The position numbers and the translations under genes are program-made. From an uncultured Bacilli bacterium (GTDB lineage Bacteria; Bacillota_I; Bacilli_A; RF39; UBA660), in NCBI GenBank assembly GCA_910584165.1, contig CAJTZU010000002.1:203138-267137 (forward strand): a stretch of 64,000 bases of DNA. The letters run 5' to 3'. Below are positions 8,655-17,257 of the stretch, in pieces (the first letter of the stretch is position 1; each line of letters starts with the position of its first letter). Below the pieces are notes generated by a model. The model did not search any database. It was not told where the DNA came from and was given only the letters and a program-made list of their open reading frames with translations.

Positions 8655-9347
8655 ATGAGTAAGATTTTAATTGTTGATGATGAAAAAGAAATAGCAGATT
8701 TAGTTGAAATATACTTACAAAATGAAAATTATAATGTCATAAAATATTATTCAAGCAAAGAAGTTTTAAATAATATAAATAATTTAGACATTGATTTAGC
8801 AATATTAGATGTTATGATGCCTGAAATGGACGGCTTTGCACTATGTAAAGAATTAAGAGATTTAGGACATACTTTTCCAATTATATTTGCTACTGCAAAA
8901 GTTGAAGATATAGATAAAATAAACGGATTAACAATAGGTGCTGATGATTATGTTACAAAACCTTTCCAACCTTTGGAATTGATAGCAAGAGTTAAAGCAC
9001 AGTTACGAAGATGTCAAAAATATGATAATTCTAAAAGACGAGAAAATATAATTGATTTTAGAGGTATTTTAATAAATGATGATACGCACGAGTTTTTCTT
9101 TAACGAAAAGAAAGTGAATTTAACAAAAATTGAATTTTCTATTCTTTGGCTATTGTGCGAAAATAGAGGCAATGTAATCAAAAATGATGAGTTGTTTGAA
9201 AAAGTTTGGGGAGAAAAATACTTTGAAAAAGATAACAATACAATAATGGTACATATTAGACATTTAAGAGAAAAAATGAACGATACTGGAAAAAATCCAA
9301 AATATATAAAAACGGTTTATGGAGTGGGGTATAAAATTGAAAAATAA
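8655..9347 (+). CDS. vanR: VanR-type response regulator
   Basis: OmpR/PhoB-family regulator of the van genes, 230 residues. The receiver domain shows the acidic pair in IVDDEKE, the phospho-acceptor Asp in LAILDVMMPEMDG (near residue 53), the Thr/Ser position in FATAK and Lys in VTKPFQP. The C-terminal winged helix (residues about 130-228) ends in the usual YIKTVYGVGYKIEK. GAAAGGAG precedes the ATG. Its end overlaps vanS. Repeats likely bound by it lie before vanW. Confidence 0.92.
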   Translation: MSKILIVDDEKEIADLVEIYLQNENYNVIKYYSSKEVLNNINNLDIDLAILDVMMPEMDGFALCKELRDLGHTFPIIFATAKVEDIDKINGLTIGADDYVTKPFQPLELIARVKAQLRRCQKYDNSKRRENIIDFRGILINDDTHEFFFNEKKVNLTKIEFSILWLLCENRGNVIKNDELFEKVWGEKYFEKDNNTIMVHIRHLREKMNDTGKNPKYIKTVYGVGYKIEK

Positions 9348-10482
9348 TAATATTAAAACAATAATTACAATAATTTTAACAATAATTGTCGTTATTCTTC
9401 TTTGCTTAGGTATTTATATTCTTATTGATTTTATTTGGAATGGAGCATTTGTTGACTGGTTTGATAATAATTATATGATTACAGAATCTCGTTATCTGCC
9501 AGAAGTGGGTGCAGAAACTTATATTCATTCACCAATGTGGTGGAAGATTAAACCTCTATTATTAGGTGTTCTTATTGTAGGAAGTTTATTCTGGATTGCG
9601 ATTATGTTTGCAGTTTCATATATTTCTTCAAAGAAAAAGGAAAAAAAAGTTATTACAGATATTGGTAAAAAACTTCGTATTTATATGAATGGAACATCAG
9701 ATGTAAATGATATATTTGAATCAGAACAAGCAGAAATTGCAGCACAAATAACAGAGATAAAATCTAAACTACTACATAATGAACAAATATTAAAAGAAGA
9801 AACAACACGCCGAAATGATTTAATTGCTTATTTAGCCCACGATTTAAAAACTCCACTAACATCTATGATAGGTTATTTATCACTTTTAGATGAAATAGAT
9901 GATATGCCTAAAAAAAATCAAAAAAAATATATTGGAGTAGCACTAGATAAATCTTATAGACTAGAAGAACTTATCAATGAATTGTTTGATATAGCCAGAT
10001 TTAATACTGAAAAAATAATTTTGGAAAAAGAAGAAGTAAATCTTAACTTAATGATAGAACAAATCGTAGATGATTTTTATCCTATTTTAAAAGACTTCAA
10101 TAAGCAAATAAAGTTAAATACAGAAGATAATATGAAATTGTTTGCTGATCCAGATAAATTGAGCAGAGTATTTGGAAATCTAGTTAAAAATGCAATAAGT
10201 TATAGTGTGGAAGAAAGTGATATTAGAATTGATATTAGAAAAAATGATAATTACATTATAGTAGAAGTTGCAAATAAAGGTAAGCAGATTCCTAAAGAAA
10301 AACTAGATAAGTTATTTGAAAAATTTTATAGAGCAGATTCATCACGAACATCAAAAACAGGTGGAAGTGGACTAGGTCTTGCTATTGCTAAAGATATAGT
10401 AGAATTACATAATGGAAAAATAACTGCAGAAAGTAATGAAAATGAAACTATTTTCCGTGTTAAGTTACCCACAAAAATTTAA
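9337..10482 (+). CDS. vanS: VanS-type sensor histidine kinase
   Basis: Membrane kinase that activates VanR on exposure to glycopeptide. Two membrane helices flank an extracellular loop of about 60 residues. A HAMP-like linker is followed by the H-box (YLAHDLKTPLTSM), N-box (GNLVKNAISYS) and G boxes (SGLGLAIAK). I take TTG at 9337 as the start: GGAGTGGGG lies 7 bases upstream, within vanR. An ATG at 9319 has no such site. The overlap with vanR by 11 bases implies coupled translation. Confidence 0.9.
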   Translation: MKNNNIKTIITIILTIIVVILLCLGIYILIDFIWNGAFVDWFDNNYMITESRYLPEVGAETYIHSPMWWKIKPLLLGVLIVGSLFWIAIMFAVSYISSKKKEKKVITDIGKKLRIYMNGTSDVNDIFESEQAEIAAQITEIKSKLLHNEQILKEETTRRNDLIAYLAHDLKTPLTSMIGYLSLLDEIDDMPKKNQKKYIGVALDKSYRLEELINELFDIARFNTEKIILEKEEVNLNLMIEQIVDDFYPILKDFNKQIKLNTEDNMKLFADPDKLSRVFGNLVKNAISYSVEESDIRIDIRKNDNYIIVEVANKGKQIPKEKLDKLFEKFYRADSSRTSKTGGSGLGLAIAKDIVELHNGKITAESNENETIFRVKLPTKI

Positions 10483-10543
10483 GAAGAATTTAAGATTTAA
10501 TTAAGGTGAAATTAAAGAACAATCATTTATAAATCAGTATAAT
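10479..10543 (+). promoter_or_regulatory. Activator-type promoter of vanW-vanZ with four 11-bp phased VanR-box candidates
   Basis: TTAAG occurs at 10479, 10490 and 10501, and TTAAA at 10512: four copies exactly 11 bp apart. OmpR-family regulators bind direct repeats with this period. A consensus -10 box TATAAT (10538-10543) follows, but the -35 position (AAGAAC at 17-bp spacing) is non-consensus, as in promoters that need an activator. The first repeat overlaps the vanS stop codon. Binding by VanR is inference from position and period. Confidence 0.7.
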
Positions 10544-10578
10544 TTATTTGTACTAGATTTTAATGATTGTTTTTTTTG
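10514..10578 (+). terminator. Terminator of vanRS that encloses the vanW promoter
   Basis: AACAATCATT (10518-10527) is perfectly complementary to AATGATTGTT (10562-10571), extendable to 14 pairs outward with one wobble, and a run of eight T follows. The loop holds the -10 box and the start point. RNA reading through from vanS can form the hairpin and stop. RNA started at about 10550 lacks the left arm and cannot form it. Confidence 0.65.
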
Positions 10579-10612
10579 TTGGGAATCTAATACAGAAAGA
10601 GGAATGATAAAT

Positions 10613-11452
10613 ATGGCAAGAAAAAGACTTACGCAAATATTTCCATTTTTGTTACCAATTCGAGTATGGCAAAGAAATCTATTTTATATGATAGGAATGA
10701 AATTTGATGGGAATAAATATTCTAAAACATTTGGGTACAAACTTCCTTATGAAGTATGTAATGCCAAGACCTTAATGATAAATGAAAATAGTGGACACGA
10801 TATTGTTTTCCAAAAAAATAAAGTGGAAAATCTAAAAATTGCAAGTCAAACTATGAATCACATCTTAATATATCCCGGAGAAACATTTTCATTTTGTTAT
10901 TTATCGAAAAATAGTAAGAAATATGGAAAGTACAAAGAAGGATTAGTATTAGTTGATGATAAAATCGTTGCTAAAAAAGGAGGAGGACTTTGCCATTTAA
11001 GTAATTTACTACACTATATTTTCTTAATGAGTCCACTTACGGTAACAGAACGACACGGACATAAAATTAAATCTTTTCCCGATCCAGATAAATCATCTAT
11101 TCAAGGAATAGACGCAACAATAAGTAGTGGTTGGTTAGATTTAAGAGTAAAAAATGAAACAAATAATATTTATCAAATAGACATTTCTTTTGATGATGAT
11201 TATATGTATGGTCGAATCTTATCTGATAAAGAGCCAACTATCTATTATGAAATACGCAATGAGGATTCAAAATATGTTAAACAAGATGAAAAAATATATG
11301 AATTTGTATCAATAGTAAGAAAAGAAATTGATATAGAAACTAAAACTGAAATTCAAACAGAAAAATTATATGATGAAAAAGTTTTAATTGAATATGAACT
11401 TCCAAAAGATGTAGAAGTAGAGGAGATGAAATTATGTCTAAAAAGAAAGTAG
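10613..11452 (+). CDS. vanW: VanW family protein
   Basis: 279-residue VanW-family protein, found in vanB and vanG clusters; its biochemical role is not established. The core domain is clear: YPGETFSFCYL, 'KEGLVLVDDKIVAKKGGGLCHLSNLL' in shortened form GGGLCHLSN, and RHGHK. No signal peptide is visible. Start ATG 10613 is preferred over 10604 because AGAGGA ends about 10 bases before it and would touch the earlier ATG. The end overlaps the ligase start by 19 bases. First gene of the induced operon. Confidence 0.9.
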   Translation: MARKRLTQIFPFLLPIRVWQRNLFYMIGMKFDGNKYSKTFGYKLPYEVCNAKTLMINENSGHDIVFQKNKVENLKIASQTMNHILIYPGETFSFCYLSKNSKKYGKYKEGLVLVDDKIVAKKGGGLCHLSNLLHYIFLMSPLTVTERHGHKIKSFPDPDKSSIQGIDATISSGWLDLRVKNETNNIYQIDISFDDDYMYGRILSDKEPTIYYEIRNEDSKYVKQDEKIYEFVSIVRKEIDIETKTEIQTEKLYDEKVLIEYELPKDVEVEEMKLCLKRK

Positions 11453-12483
11453 CAATTATATTTGGTGGTTGTTCAAGTGAATACGAAGTTTCACTTGTGT
11501 CTGCAACTTCAGTAATAAGAAATATAAAAAAAGATAGATATGATGTTGTGATGATAGGAATTACAAAAAACGGAGATTTCTATTTATACAATGGAGATAT
11601 AGATAGAATCGAACAAAATGAATGGTTAGATAATAATGTTTGTAAAAAGATAACAATTTCTACAAACAGAAGTGATCACGGAATTATAATATTAGATACA
11701 AATGAAATTATAAAACTTGATATTGTTTTCCCAGTATTACACGGACAAAATGGAGAAGATGGAAGATTACAGGGATTACTAGAATTAGCCGGAATAAAAT
11801 ATGTAGGTTGTAATATGATATCATCTGCAATTTGTATGGATAAATATTTAGCCCACGAACTTGTTTCTTCAAGCGGTTTGTTATCTCCAGTTTCATATTT
11901 ATTTGATAAATCTGATAATTATGAAAAAATAAAAAGCAAAATATCTCATTTAAAATATCCATTGTTTGTAAAACCTTTAAAGGCTGGATCATCATTTGGT
12001 ATTACTAAAATATCATCTATAAATGAACTAAGAGAAGCGACAGAAGAAGCATTCAAATATGATAATAAGATAATTATCGAAGAAAATGTTGATGGATTTG
12101 AAGTAGGGTGTGCAATACTTGGCAATGACAATTTAATCATAGGTGAAGTTGATGAAATAGAATTAGAAGATGGATTCTTTGATTATTTTGAAAAATATAA
12201 TTTAAAGACAAGTAAAATACATTTACCTGCACGAATAAGTGAAGATGAAAGAGAAAAAATAAAGAAAACTGCACTTGAAATATATAAGATATTGGGTTGT
12301 TCTGGTTTTGCTAGAGTAGATATGTTTTATACCCCAGATAAAAAAATAGTATTTAACGAAGTAAATACTATACCGGGATGTACTTCTCATTCGAGATACC
12401 CTAGTATGTTAAAAGAAATAGGAATATCTTTTGAAGAAGTAATAAATCGCCTAATTGAATTAGGGGGAGATTATGAAAGTTAA
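11434..12483 (+). CDS. vanG: VanG-type D-alanine-D-serine ligase
   Basis: 349-residue ATP-grasp D-Ala-D-X ligase. Visible are the N-terminal FGGCSSEYEVSL, the glycine loop (KPLKAGSSFGITK), the omega-loop region (GFFDYFEKYNLKTSKIHLPARI) and the metal-binding FNEVNTIPG. The EKY-type omega loop and the neighbours vanXY and vanT point to D-Ala-D-Ser synthesis, which lowers vancomycin affinity moderately. D-Ala-D-Lac is unlikely because vanH is absent. The label G rests on vanW-ligase-vanXY-vanT order and on recall; sub-type cannot be fixed without alignment. Confidence 0.85.
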   Translation: MSKKKVAIIFGGCSSEYEVSLVSATSVIRNIKKDRYDVVMIGITKNGDFYLYNGDIDRIEQNEWLDNNVCKKITISTNRSDHGIIILDTNEIIKLDIVFPVLHGQNGEDGRLQGLLELAGIKYVGCNMISSAICMDKYLAHELVSSSGLLSPVSYLFDKSDNYEKIKSKISHLKYPLFVKPLKAGSSFGITKISSINELREATEEAFKYDNKIIIEENVDGFEVGCAILGNDNLIIGEVDEIELEDGFFDYFEKYNLKTSKIHLPARISEDEREKIKKTALEIYKILGCSGFARVDMFYTPDKKIVFNEVNTIPGCTSHSRYPSMLKEIGISFEEVINRLIELGGDYES

Positions 12484-13201
12484 ATTAAAAAAAGAAGATA
12501 TAAGCAAAGGGTATCTTATACTTATCAATCCAGATCATTTGTTGCAAAAAAATACTATGAATTTAATTTTTTATAATGAGGAATTTAAGAATATTGAATT
12601 AGAACAAGAAGCAAATAATCAGTTACATTTAGCATTAGATACAATTAAGTCAAATAATAGAATCGTGCCTGTAAGTGGTTATAGAACACTAGAAGAACAA
12701 ATTGATATTTATGAATCTTCTTTAAAAGATAATGGCGAAGAATTTACTAAAAAATTTGTTGCTCTACCAAATGCTAGTGAACATCAAACAGGACTTGCAA
12801 TAGATTTAGCATTAAATGAGGGAAAAATAGATTTTATTTGTCCAAGTTTTCCTTATCACGGTATTTGTCAAGAATTTAGAAATGTTGCACCAAAATTTGG
12901 TTTTATTGAAAGATATAAAAATGATAAAAAGAAGATAACAAAAATATCAAAAGAGGAATGGCATTTTCGTTATGTAGGTTATCCACATTCAGAGATAATA
13001 AATAATTTAGACTTTTGTTTAGAAGAATATATAGATTACATTAAAACATTTACTTATCCAAATAACCCTCTCATTTATAATGAATATAAGATATTTTATG
13101 TACCATATAAAGACAATCATTATATAGAATTAAATGATGATTACCTAATTTCCGGTAACAATGTAGATGGATTTATATTAACAACAAAGGGGGAACGATA
13201 A
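12473..13201 (+). CDS. vanXY: VanXY D,D-dipeptidase/D,D-carboxypeptidase
   Basis: 242-residue zinc peptidase of family M15, soluble (no signal peptide or membrane helix), as VanXY enzymes are. Zinc and catalytic motifs: SGYRTLEEQ, SEHQTGLAIDL (His and Asp ligands) and EEWHFRYVG (catalytic Glu and third His). It removes D-Ala-D-Ala and trims D-Ala-ended pentapeptide so that D-Ser-ended precursors dominate. Overlaps the ligase by 11 bases and the next gene by one base (TAATG), so tightly coupled. Confidence 0.9.
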   Translation: MKVKLKKEDISKGYLILINPDHLLQKNTMNLIFYNEEFKNIELEQEANNQLHLALDTIKSNNRIVPVSGYRTLEEQIDIYESSLKDNGEEFTKKFVALPNASEHQTGLAIDLALNEGKIDFICPSFPYHGICQEFRNVAPKFGFIERYKNDKKKITKISKEEWHFRYVGYPHSEIINNLDFCLEEYIDYIKTFTYPNNPLIYNEYKIFYVPYKDNHYIELNDDYLISGNNVDGFILTTKGER

Positions 13202-14193
13202 TGATTAAAAAAAATAATATTGATGTTTGGAGATTTATAGTATCATTTTTAATAGTTGCTATTCATATTTCCCCATTTGATAAAATTAGTCCAGAATTTG
13301 ATTTTTTCTTCACAAGAATATTTGGAAGAATAGCAGTACCACTATTTTTAATGATAACAGGTTATTATATATTAGATAAATCATTTGAGAATATACAAAG
13401 ACTTAAAGACTATACTAAAAAGATACTGAAGTTATATTTATTTTGTATTTTACTATATATACCAATAAATATTTATATGGGAAAGTTTTCTAATATAAAT
13501 ATTATTCAAATTGTAAAAGATGTTTTAATTAACGGAACTTTATATCATTTATGGTATTTCCCTGCACTTATACTTGGTATATGGATTACATATTTTTTAA
13601 TAAAAGAGATAGGGCATAATAAGGCATTTATAATTACTATTATTTTGTATTTAATAGGGCTTTTGGGCGATAGTTATTATGGGATAACAGTAATGAATAG
13701 TACACTTACTAATATATATGATGTTATCTTCAGTATATGTGATTATACAAGAAATGGACTTTTTTTAGCACCGATATTCTTGTGTATGGGATATATAATA
13801 AAAACACATAAAAATCATAGCAATTTAGATTTATATCTAGGAGTAATTTTCTTTATTTTTATGACAATAGAGGGAATAATTCTTCATTATTTTAACTTAC
13901 AAAGACACGATAGTATGTATATCTTTTTAATACCACTTATGTATTTCTTGTTTAAATATTTGATAAGTAAAAGTAAAAATGCTAATAAAAATTTAAGGGG
14001 AATTGCAACAGGAATCTATATTCTTCATCCACTCTTTATTGTAGCAGTTAGATTTGTATCTGGAACTCTAGGATTATATGAAATATTGGTTGAAAATAAT
14101 TTGATTTTATATTTAATTGTGTCTTTTGGAACACTAATATTTATGATTATATTTGAAAAAATTAAGGGATTATTGCAAAATGGAAAACATTGA
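13201..14193 (+). CDS. vanTm: VanT membrane domain as a separate protein (serine uptake part)
   Basis: 330 residues, about ten membrane helices, of the acyltransferase-3 fold that forms the N-terminal half of VanT. It starts with NNIDVWRFIVSFLIVAIHIS and includes FGRIAVPLFLMITGYY. In VanT this half is thought to take up L-Ser. Here it ends with its own TGA (14191-14193), 14 bases inside the racemase gene. A split VanT with two genes is known from the VanL cluster (vanTmL/vanTrL), so this is likely functional rather than a frameshift. Confidence 0.85.
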   Translation: MIKKNNIDVWRFIVSFLIVAIHISPFDKISPEFDFFFTRIFGRIAVPLFLMITGYYILDKSFENIQRLKDYTKKILKLYLFCILLYIPINIYMGKFSNINIIQIVKDVLINGTLYHLWYFPALILGIWITYFLIKEIGHNKAFIITIILYLIGLLGDSYYGITVMNSTLTNIYDVIFSICDYTRNGLFLAPIFLCMGYIIKTHKNHSNLDLYLGVIFFIFMTIEGIILHYFNLQRHDSMYIFLIPLMYFLFKYLISKSKNANKNLRGIATGIYILHPLFIVAVRFVSGTLGLYEILVENNLILYLIVSFGTLIFMIIFEKIKGLLQNGKH

Positions 14194-15313
14194 TCTAAAA
14201 AAAGATAGAGCGTGGATTGAAATTGATTTAGACAATTTAGAAAATAACATAAATGAACTAAAAAAAGTAATTTTACCTAAAACTAAAGTGATGGCAGTAG
14301 TAAAAGCAAATGCCTATGGACACGGTGCATTACTTATATCAAAAAAATTATTAGAGATTGGTATTAACGACTTTGCAGTTGCTACATTAGATGAGGGAAT
14401 ATATCTACGAAAAAATAACATAAGTGGTAATATTTTAATACTTGGATACACAAATTTTGCAGATTTAAAATATGTTATCAAATATGATTTAATTCAGACA
14501 ATAGTAGATTATAACTATTCTGAAAAAATAAAGGAATTAGAATTAGTAGATAGATTAAAATGTCATATTAAAATCAATACAGGAATGAATCGTATTGGAG
14601 AAAAATATGACAATATAGATGAAATATCTAAAATATATGAAAATAAAAAATTAAATATTCTTGGAACTTTCAGTCATTTGTGTGTTGCAGACTCTGAAAA
14701 ATTAGAAGATATAGAATTTTCAAAAATGCAGATTAAAAGATTTGATGAGTGTATAAGAATATTAAAGGATAAAGGTTATGATACAGGGACAATACATTTA
14801 CAAAGTAGTTATGGAACAATAAATTATCTTGGTTTAAATTATGATTATGTAAGAATAGGAATTCTTATGTATGGAGTGAATAGTTCCAAAAACTCTTATC
14901 AATTAAATAAATTAAATTTAAAACCTGTGTTATCAGTTAAAGCAAGAATTACTAGCATTAGGGAAATAGAAATAAATGACAGCGTTAGTTATGGAAGAAC
15001 ATATATTGCAGAGAAAAAAAGAAGAATTGCTGCTATATCACTGGGATATGCAGATGGAATTCCTCGTAATTTATCAAACAAAAATATGCTTGTTAAAGTA
15101 AATGAAGAATATGGAATAGTTATAGGGAGAATTTGTATGGATCAAATGCTTATAGACATAACTAATCTGGCTAGTATTAAAGTTGGAGATATTGTAACAA
15201 TAATTGATAAAGATAAGAAAATATCTGCTGAAGAAGTTTCAGATAAAGCAGATACGATTACAAATGAATTATTATGTAGATTAGGTAGTAGATTAAAAAG
15301 AATTATAAAGTAA
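14180..15313 (+). CDS. vanTr: VanT racemase domain as a separate protein (serine/alanine racemase)
   Basis: 377-residue PLP-dependent alanine-racemase-fold enzyme that makes D-Ser for the ligase. The PLP lysine is in VVKANAYGHGA; RIGILMYG and the catalytic Tyr region near SVSYGRTYIA and ICMDQMLIDIT follow. Start ATG 14180 has AAGGGA 9 bases upstream; it overlaps the membrane gene in another frame. Length equals a stand-alone racemase. It could also make D-Ala; a chromosomal alr is not in this window to compare. Confidence 0.87.
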   Translation: MENIDLKKDRAWIEIDLDNLENNINELKKVILPKTKVMAVVKANAYGHGALLISKKLLEIGINDFAVATLDEGIYLRKNNISGNILILGYTNFADLKYVIKYDLIQTIVDYNYSEKIKELELVDRLKCHIKINTGMNRIGEKYDNIDEISKIYENKKLNILGTFSHLCVADSEKLEDIEFSKMQIKRFDECIRILKDKGYDTGTIHLQSSYGTINYLGLNYDYVRIGILMYGVNSSKNSYQLNKLNLKPVLSVKARITSIREIEINDSVSYGRTYIAEKKRRIAAISLGYADGIPRNLSNKNMLVKVNEEYGIVIGRICMDQMLIDITNLASIKVGDIVTIIDKDKKISAEEVSDKADTITNELLCRLGSRLKRIIK

Positions 15314-15333
15314 AAAAATAAAGGAGGAAGATT

Positions 15334-15876
15334 ATGCACAGAATACAAGCACACATTACATTAGCAATTATATTTGTTATTGGAATAACTATTTTATATT
15401 TGCCGATAATGGCAAAATTAAAAAGAAAAGGTAAGAGCATAATTAGACAATGTGGTTATTTAGGTTTATTTTGTTCGTTATTTCTTATAATATTTGCAAC
15501 AATTTTGTTTGTACCTATAACTTTACATCCAGAGCAATATATTTTGAACTTTATACCATTTAATTGGATTTTTGAGGAAGAAGATGTCATAAATCATTTT
15601 ATAGTAGAAGTAGTTCCCAATATAATGATGTTTATACCTTTAGGAATTTTTATTCCAGTAATCTTAAAAAACAAAAGAAATATTTTAAAAACCTTAGTTA
15701 TGGTATTAGCAGTAACATTTAGTGTTGAATTTGTACAATATTTTATAGGGCGATCATCTGATATAAATGATATTATTACAAATTTATTGGGTGGAGTAAT
15801 AGGCTATGGAATCTTTATAGTTGCTAATAACTTATTTAAAAATAAAAATTGGTGGAAACAATTACTTGAAAATTAG
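15334..15876 (+). CDS. vanZ: VanZ-like membrane protein
   Basis: 180 residues with four to five membrane helices. The VanZ signature is present: NIMMFIPLGIFIP and the later E-x-x-Q...R-S-S-D-x-x-D-x-x-x-N-x-x-G-G-x-x-G pattern (VEFVQYF, GRSSDINDIITNLLGG). VanZ proteins raise teicoplanin tolerance in vanA clusters by an unknown route. A vanZ-like gene after vanT is not part of the prototype vanG cluster as I recall it. GGAGG precedes the start, 20 bases after the racemase gene, so same operon. Confidence 0.85.
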   Translation: MHRIQAHITLAIIFVIGITILYLPIMAKLKRKGKSIIRQCGYLGLFCSLFLIIFATILFVPITLHPEQYILNFIPFNWIFEEEDVINHFIVEVVPNIMMFIPLGIFIPVILKNKRNILKTLVMVLAVTFSVEFVQYFIGRSSDINDIITNLLGGVIGYGIFIVANNLFKNKNWWKQLLEN

Positions 15877-15887
15877 TGGTGTTGAAA

Positions 15888-15971
15888 ATGAAAAAATTAA
15901 ATGGAATATTTTTAGATAAGGGAAACTTAAATGTAGTTAATATTATTAAGAATGAAATATCTAGTTTATAA
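15888..15971 (+). CDS. Possible 27-aa peptide after vanZ
   Basis: Short frame starting 11 bases after vanZ stops, MKKLNGIFLDKG... ending ISSL. There is only a weak ribosome site (GTGGTG). It may be the worn start of a lost gene rather than a working one. The stretch 15877-16097 otherwise holds only this frame and the next short one. Confidence 0.2.
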   Translation: MKKLNGIFLDKGNLNVVNIIKNEISSL

Positions 15972-16020
15972 ATGGGATGGTATTAGTAAATAATTAAGAG
16001 TAAAAAGGGATGATGAAAGT

Positions 16021-16101
16021 ATGAAATTGTTATTTGATTTGTCTGATAAATATAGTGATGAGGTTATATATACAACCGTAGATAAAAAGGAAAAAAGATG
16101 A
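16021..16101 (+). CDS. 26-aa leader-like ORF coupled to the orphan response regulator
   Basis: Frame MKLLFDLSDKYSDEVIYTTVDKKEKR begins after AAAGGGATGATG and ends at TGA 16099-16101, overlapping the regulator's ATG as ATGA. The exact 4-base overlap and the presence of a ribosome site only at this frame suggest that its translation feeds the regulator gene. It could also be a remnant of a larger gene. Confidence 0.4.
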   Translation: MKLLFDLSDKYSDEVIYTTVDKKEKR

Positions 16102-16769
16102 TTAGAGTACTTGTATTAGATGATGATCCGGATGTTAGGTATGGAATATATGATTATTTAAAAGCAGGCTATGAAGTATATATAACTAAAAAAGAAAAAG
16201 AAGTATATAGTATTTTAAATCAGACAAATATAAATTTAATTATTTTTGATTATTCGATAATTAGTATAGAATTAAAACGATTCATTGATAAAATAAGAGA
16301 TATAAACAGACATATACTACTGATGATAATATCCAATCCGTTAAATGAAACTGAAGAAAAGAACTTGCTAAAGAATAATATTGATGATTATATGGAAAAG
16401 CCATTAGATATGATAAAATTACAATTCAGAATTGAAAAGTTATTAAAGAAGCAAAGTTATCAGTACGAAAAACTTATTAGAAACGATAATTTAATTATAA
16501 ATTGTGAAACTAATAGTATAATCTATAATGACGACAATATTGAGTTTTTCAATAAAGAATTTCAAATTCTATATCATCTGTTTTCATATCCCAATAGGAT
16601 ATTTTCAAAGGAGTGTCTAGTAGAAATTATTTGTAACAATGAAGATTATATAAATCAAAATACAATAAGAACATACATAAATTCTATCAGAAGAAAAATA
16701 GATGATATTCCAGAACTTGATATTATTACAGTTCGTGGAATAGGGTATAAAGGAATTATAAGAAAATAG
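16098..16769 (+). CDS. Orphan OmpR-family response regulator
   Basis: 223 residues: receiver domain with the acidic cluster LVLDDDPD, an Asp in IIFDYSIIS at the phospho-acceptor position, ISN in place of the usual T/S-A-K, and YMEKPLD with Lys. The C-terminal winged helix ends in ITVRGIGYKGII. No kinase gene is adjacent. It lies after the van genes and has no good ribosome site of its own, relying on the short upstream frame. It may control ICE or van genes; target unknown. Confidence 0.8.
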   Translation: MIRVLVLDDDPDVRYGIYDYLKAGYEVYITKKEKEVYSILNQTNINLIIFDYSIISIELKRFIDKIRDINRHILLMIISNPLNETEEKNLLKNNIDDYMEKPLDMIKLQFRIEKLLKKQSYQYEKLIRNDNLIINCETNSIIYNDDNIEFFNKEFQILYHLFSYPNRIFSKECLVEIICNNEDYINQNTIRTYINSIRRKIDDIPELDIITVRGIGYKGIIRK

Positions 16770-16789
16770 TAATTGCTTTTGGGCATTTA

Positions 16790-17257
16790 CTATTTTTGCT
16801 TCTTAATGTATTTTTGTTCGCTTCTGCCAACAAGCCAGTCTATCGAATAGTCATAATCTCTAGCAAGTTGTTTAAGCATTAAAGTTTGAATCATATTAGG
16901 AGAGTTGGGATTTTTATATTCAGAATATGTGCTTTTTTGAACATCTAATTCTGTGGCAATATCTTTGGCTTGTTTGTGATTTTCTTTTTCTAAAATATTA
17001 AGCCTTTCTGCTAGAATATTTTTATCAATAGAATCAATTTTTTTTATAAATAACATTCTGTTTAAGTCATCTAAATTAGCAACATAATCCATAGTAAAAT
17101 TAAGTTCGTTACAATATGTAAGGAAATCTTTAAGTTTGATATTAGCAGTTTCTGCTTCTATATTAGCATAAGCACCTCTACTAATATTTATTTTTTTTGC
17201 AATATCTATCTGCTTTAATTCATATTCATCTCTTATTTCTCTAAACCTATAATCCAT
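16790..17257 (-). CDS. Double helix-turn-helix (XRE-like) regulator
   Basis: 155 residues on the minus strand. Residues 8-55 form a Cro/C1-type HTH (YELKQIDIAKKINISRGAYANIE). Residues 80-150 contain a second HTH-like unit (HKQAKDIATELDVQKSTYSEYK) with the DYSIDWLVGRSE ending typical of XRE repressors. GGGAGG precedes the start. Facing away from the sigma-factor gene, it probably acts as the ICE's repressor-type switch, as such genes do in Tn916/Tn1549 relatives; that role is inferred. Confidence 0.8.
   Translation of the reverse strand: MDYRFREIRDEYELKQIDIAKKINISRGAYANIEAETANIKLKDFLTYCNELNFTMDYVANLDDLNRMLFIKKIDSIDKNILAERLNILEKENHKQAKDIATELDVQKSTYSEYKNPNSPNMIQTLMLKQLARDYDYSIDWLVGRSEQKYIKKQK

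Noticed and set aside
13201..15313. vanT as a frameshifted pseudogene
   Set aside because: Each half has its own start and ribosome site, both domains are complete, and split VanT is known from VanL.
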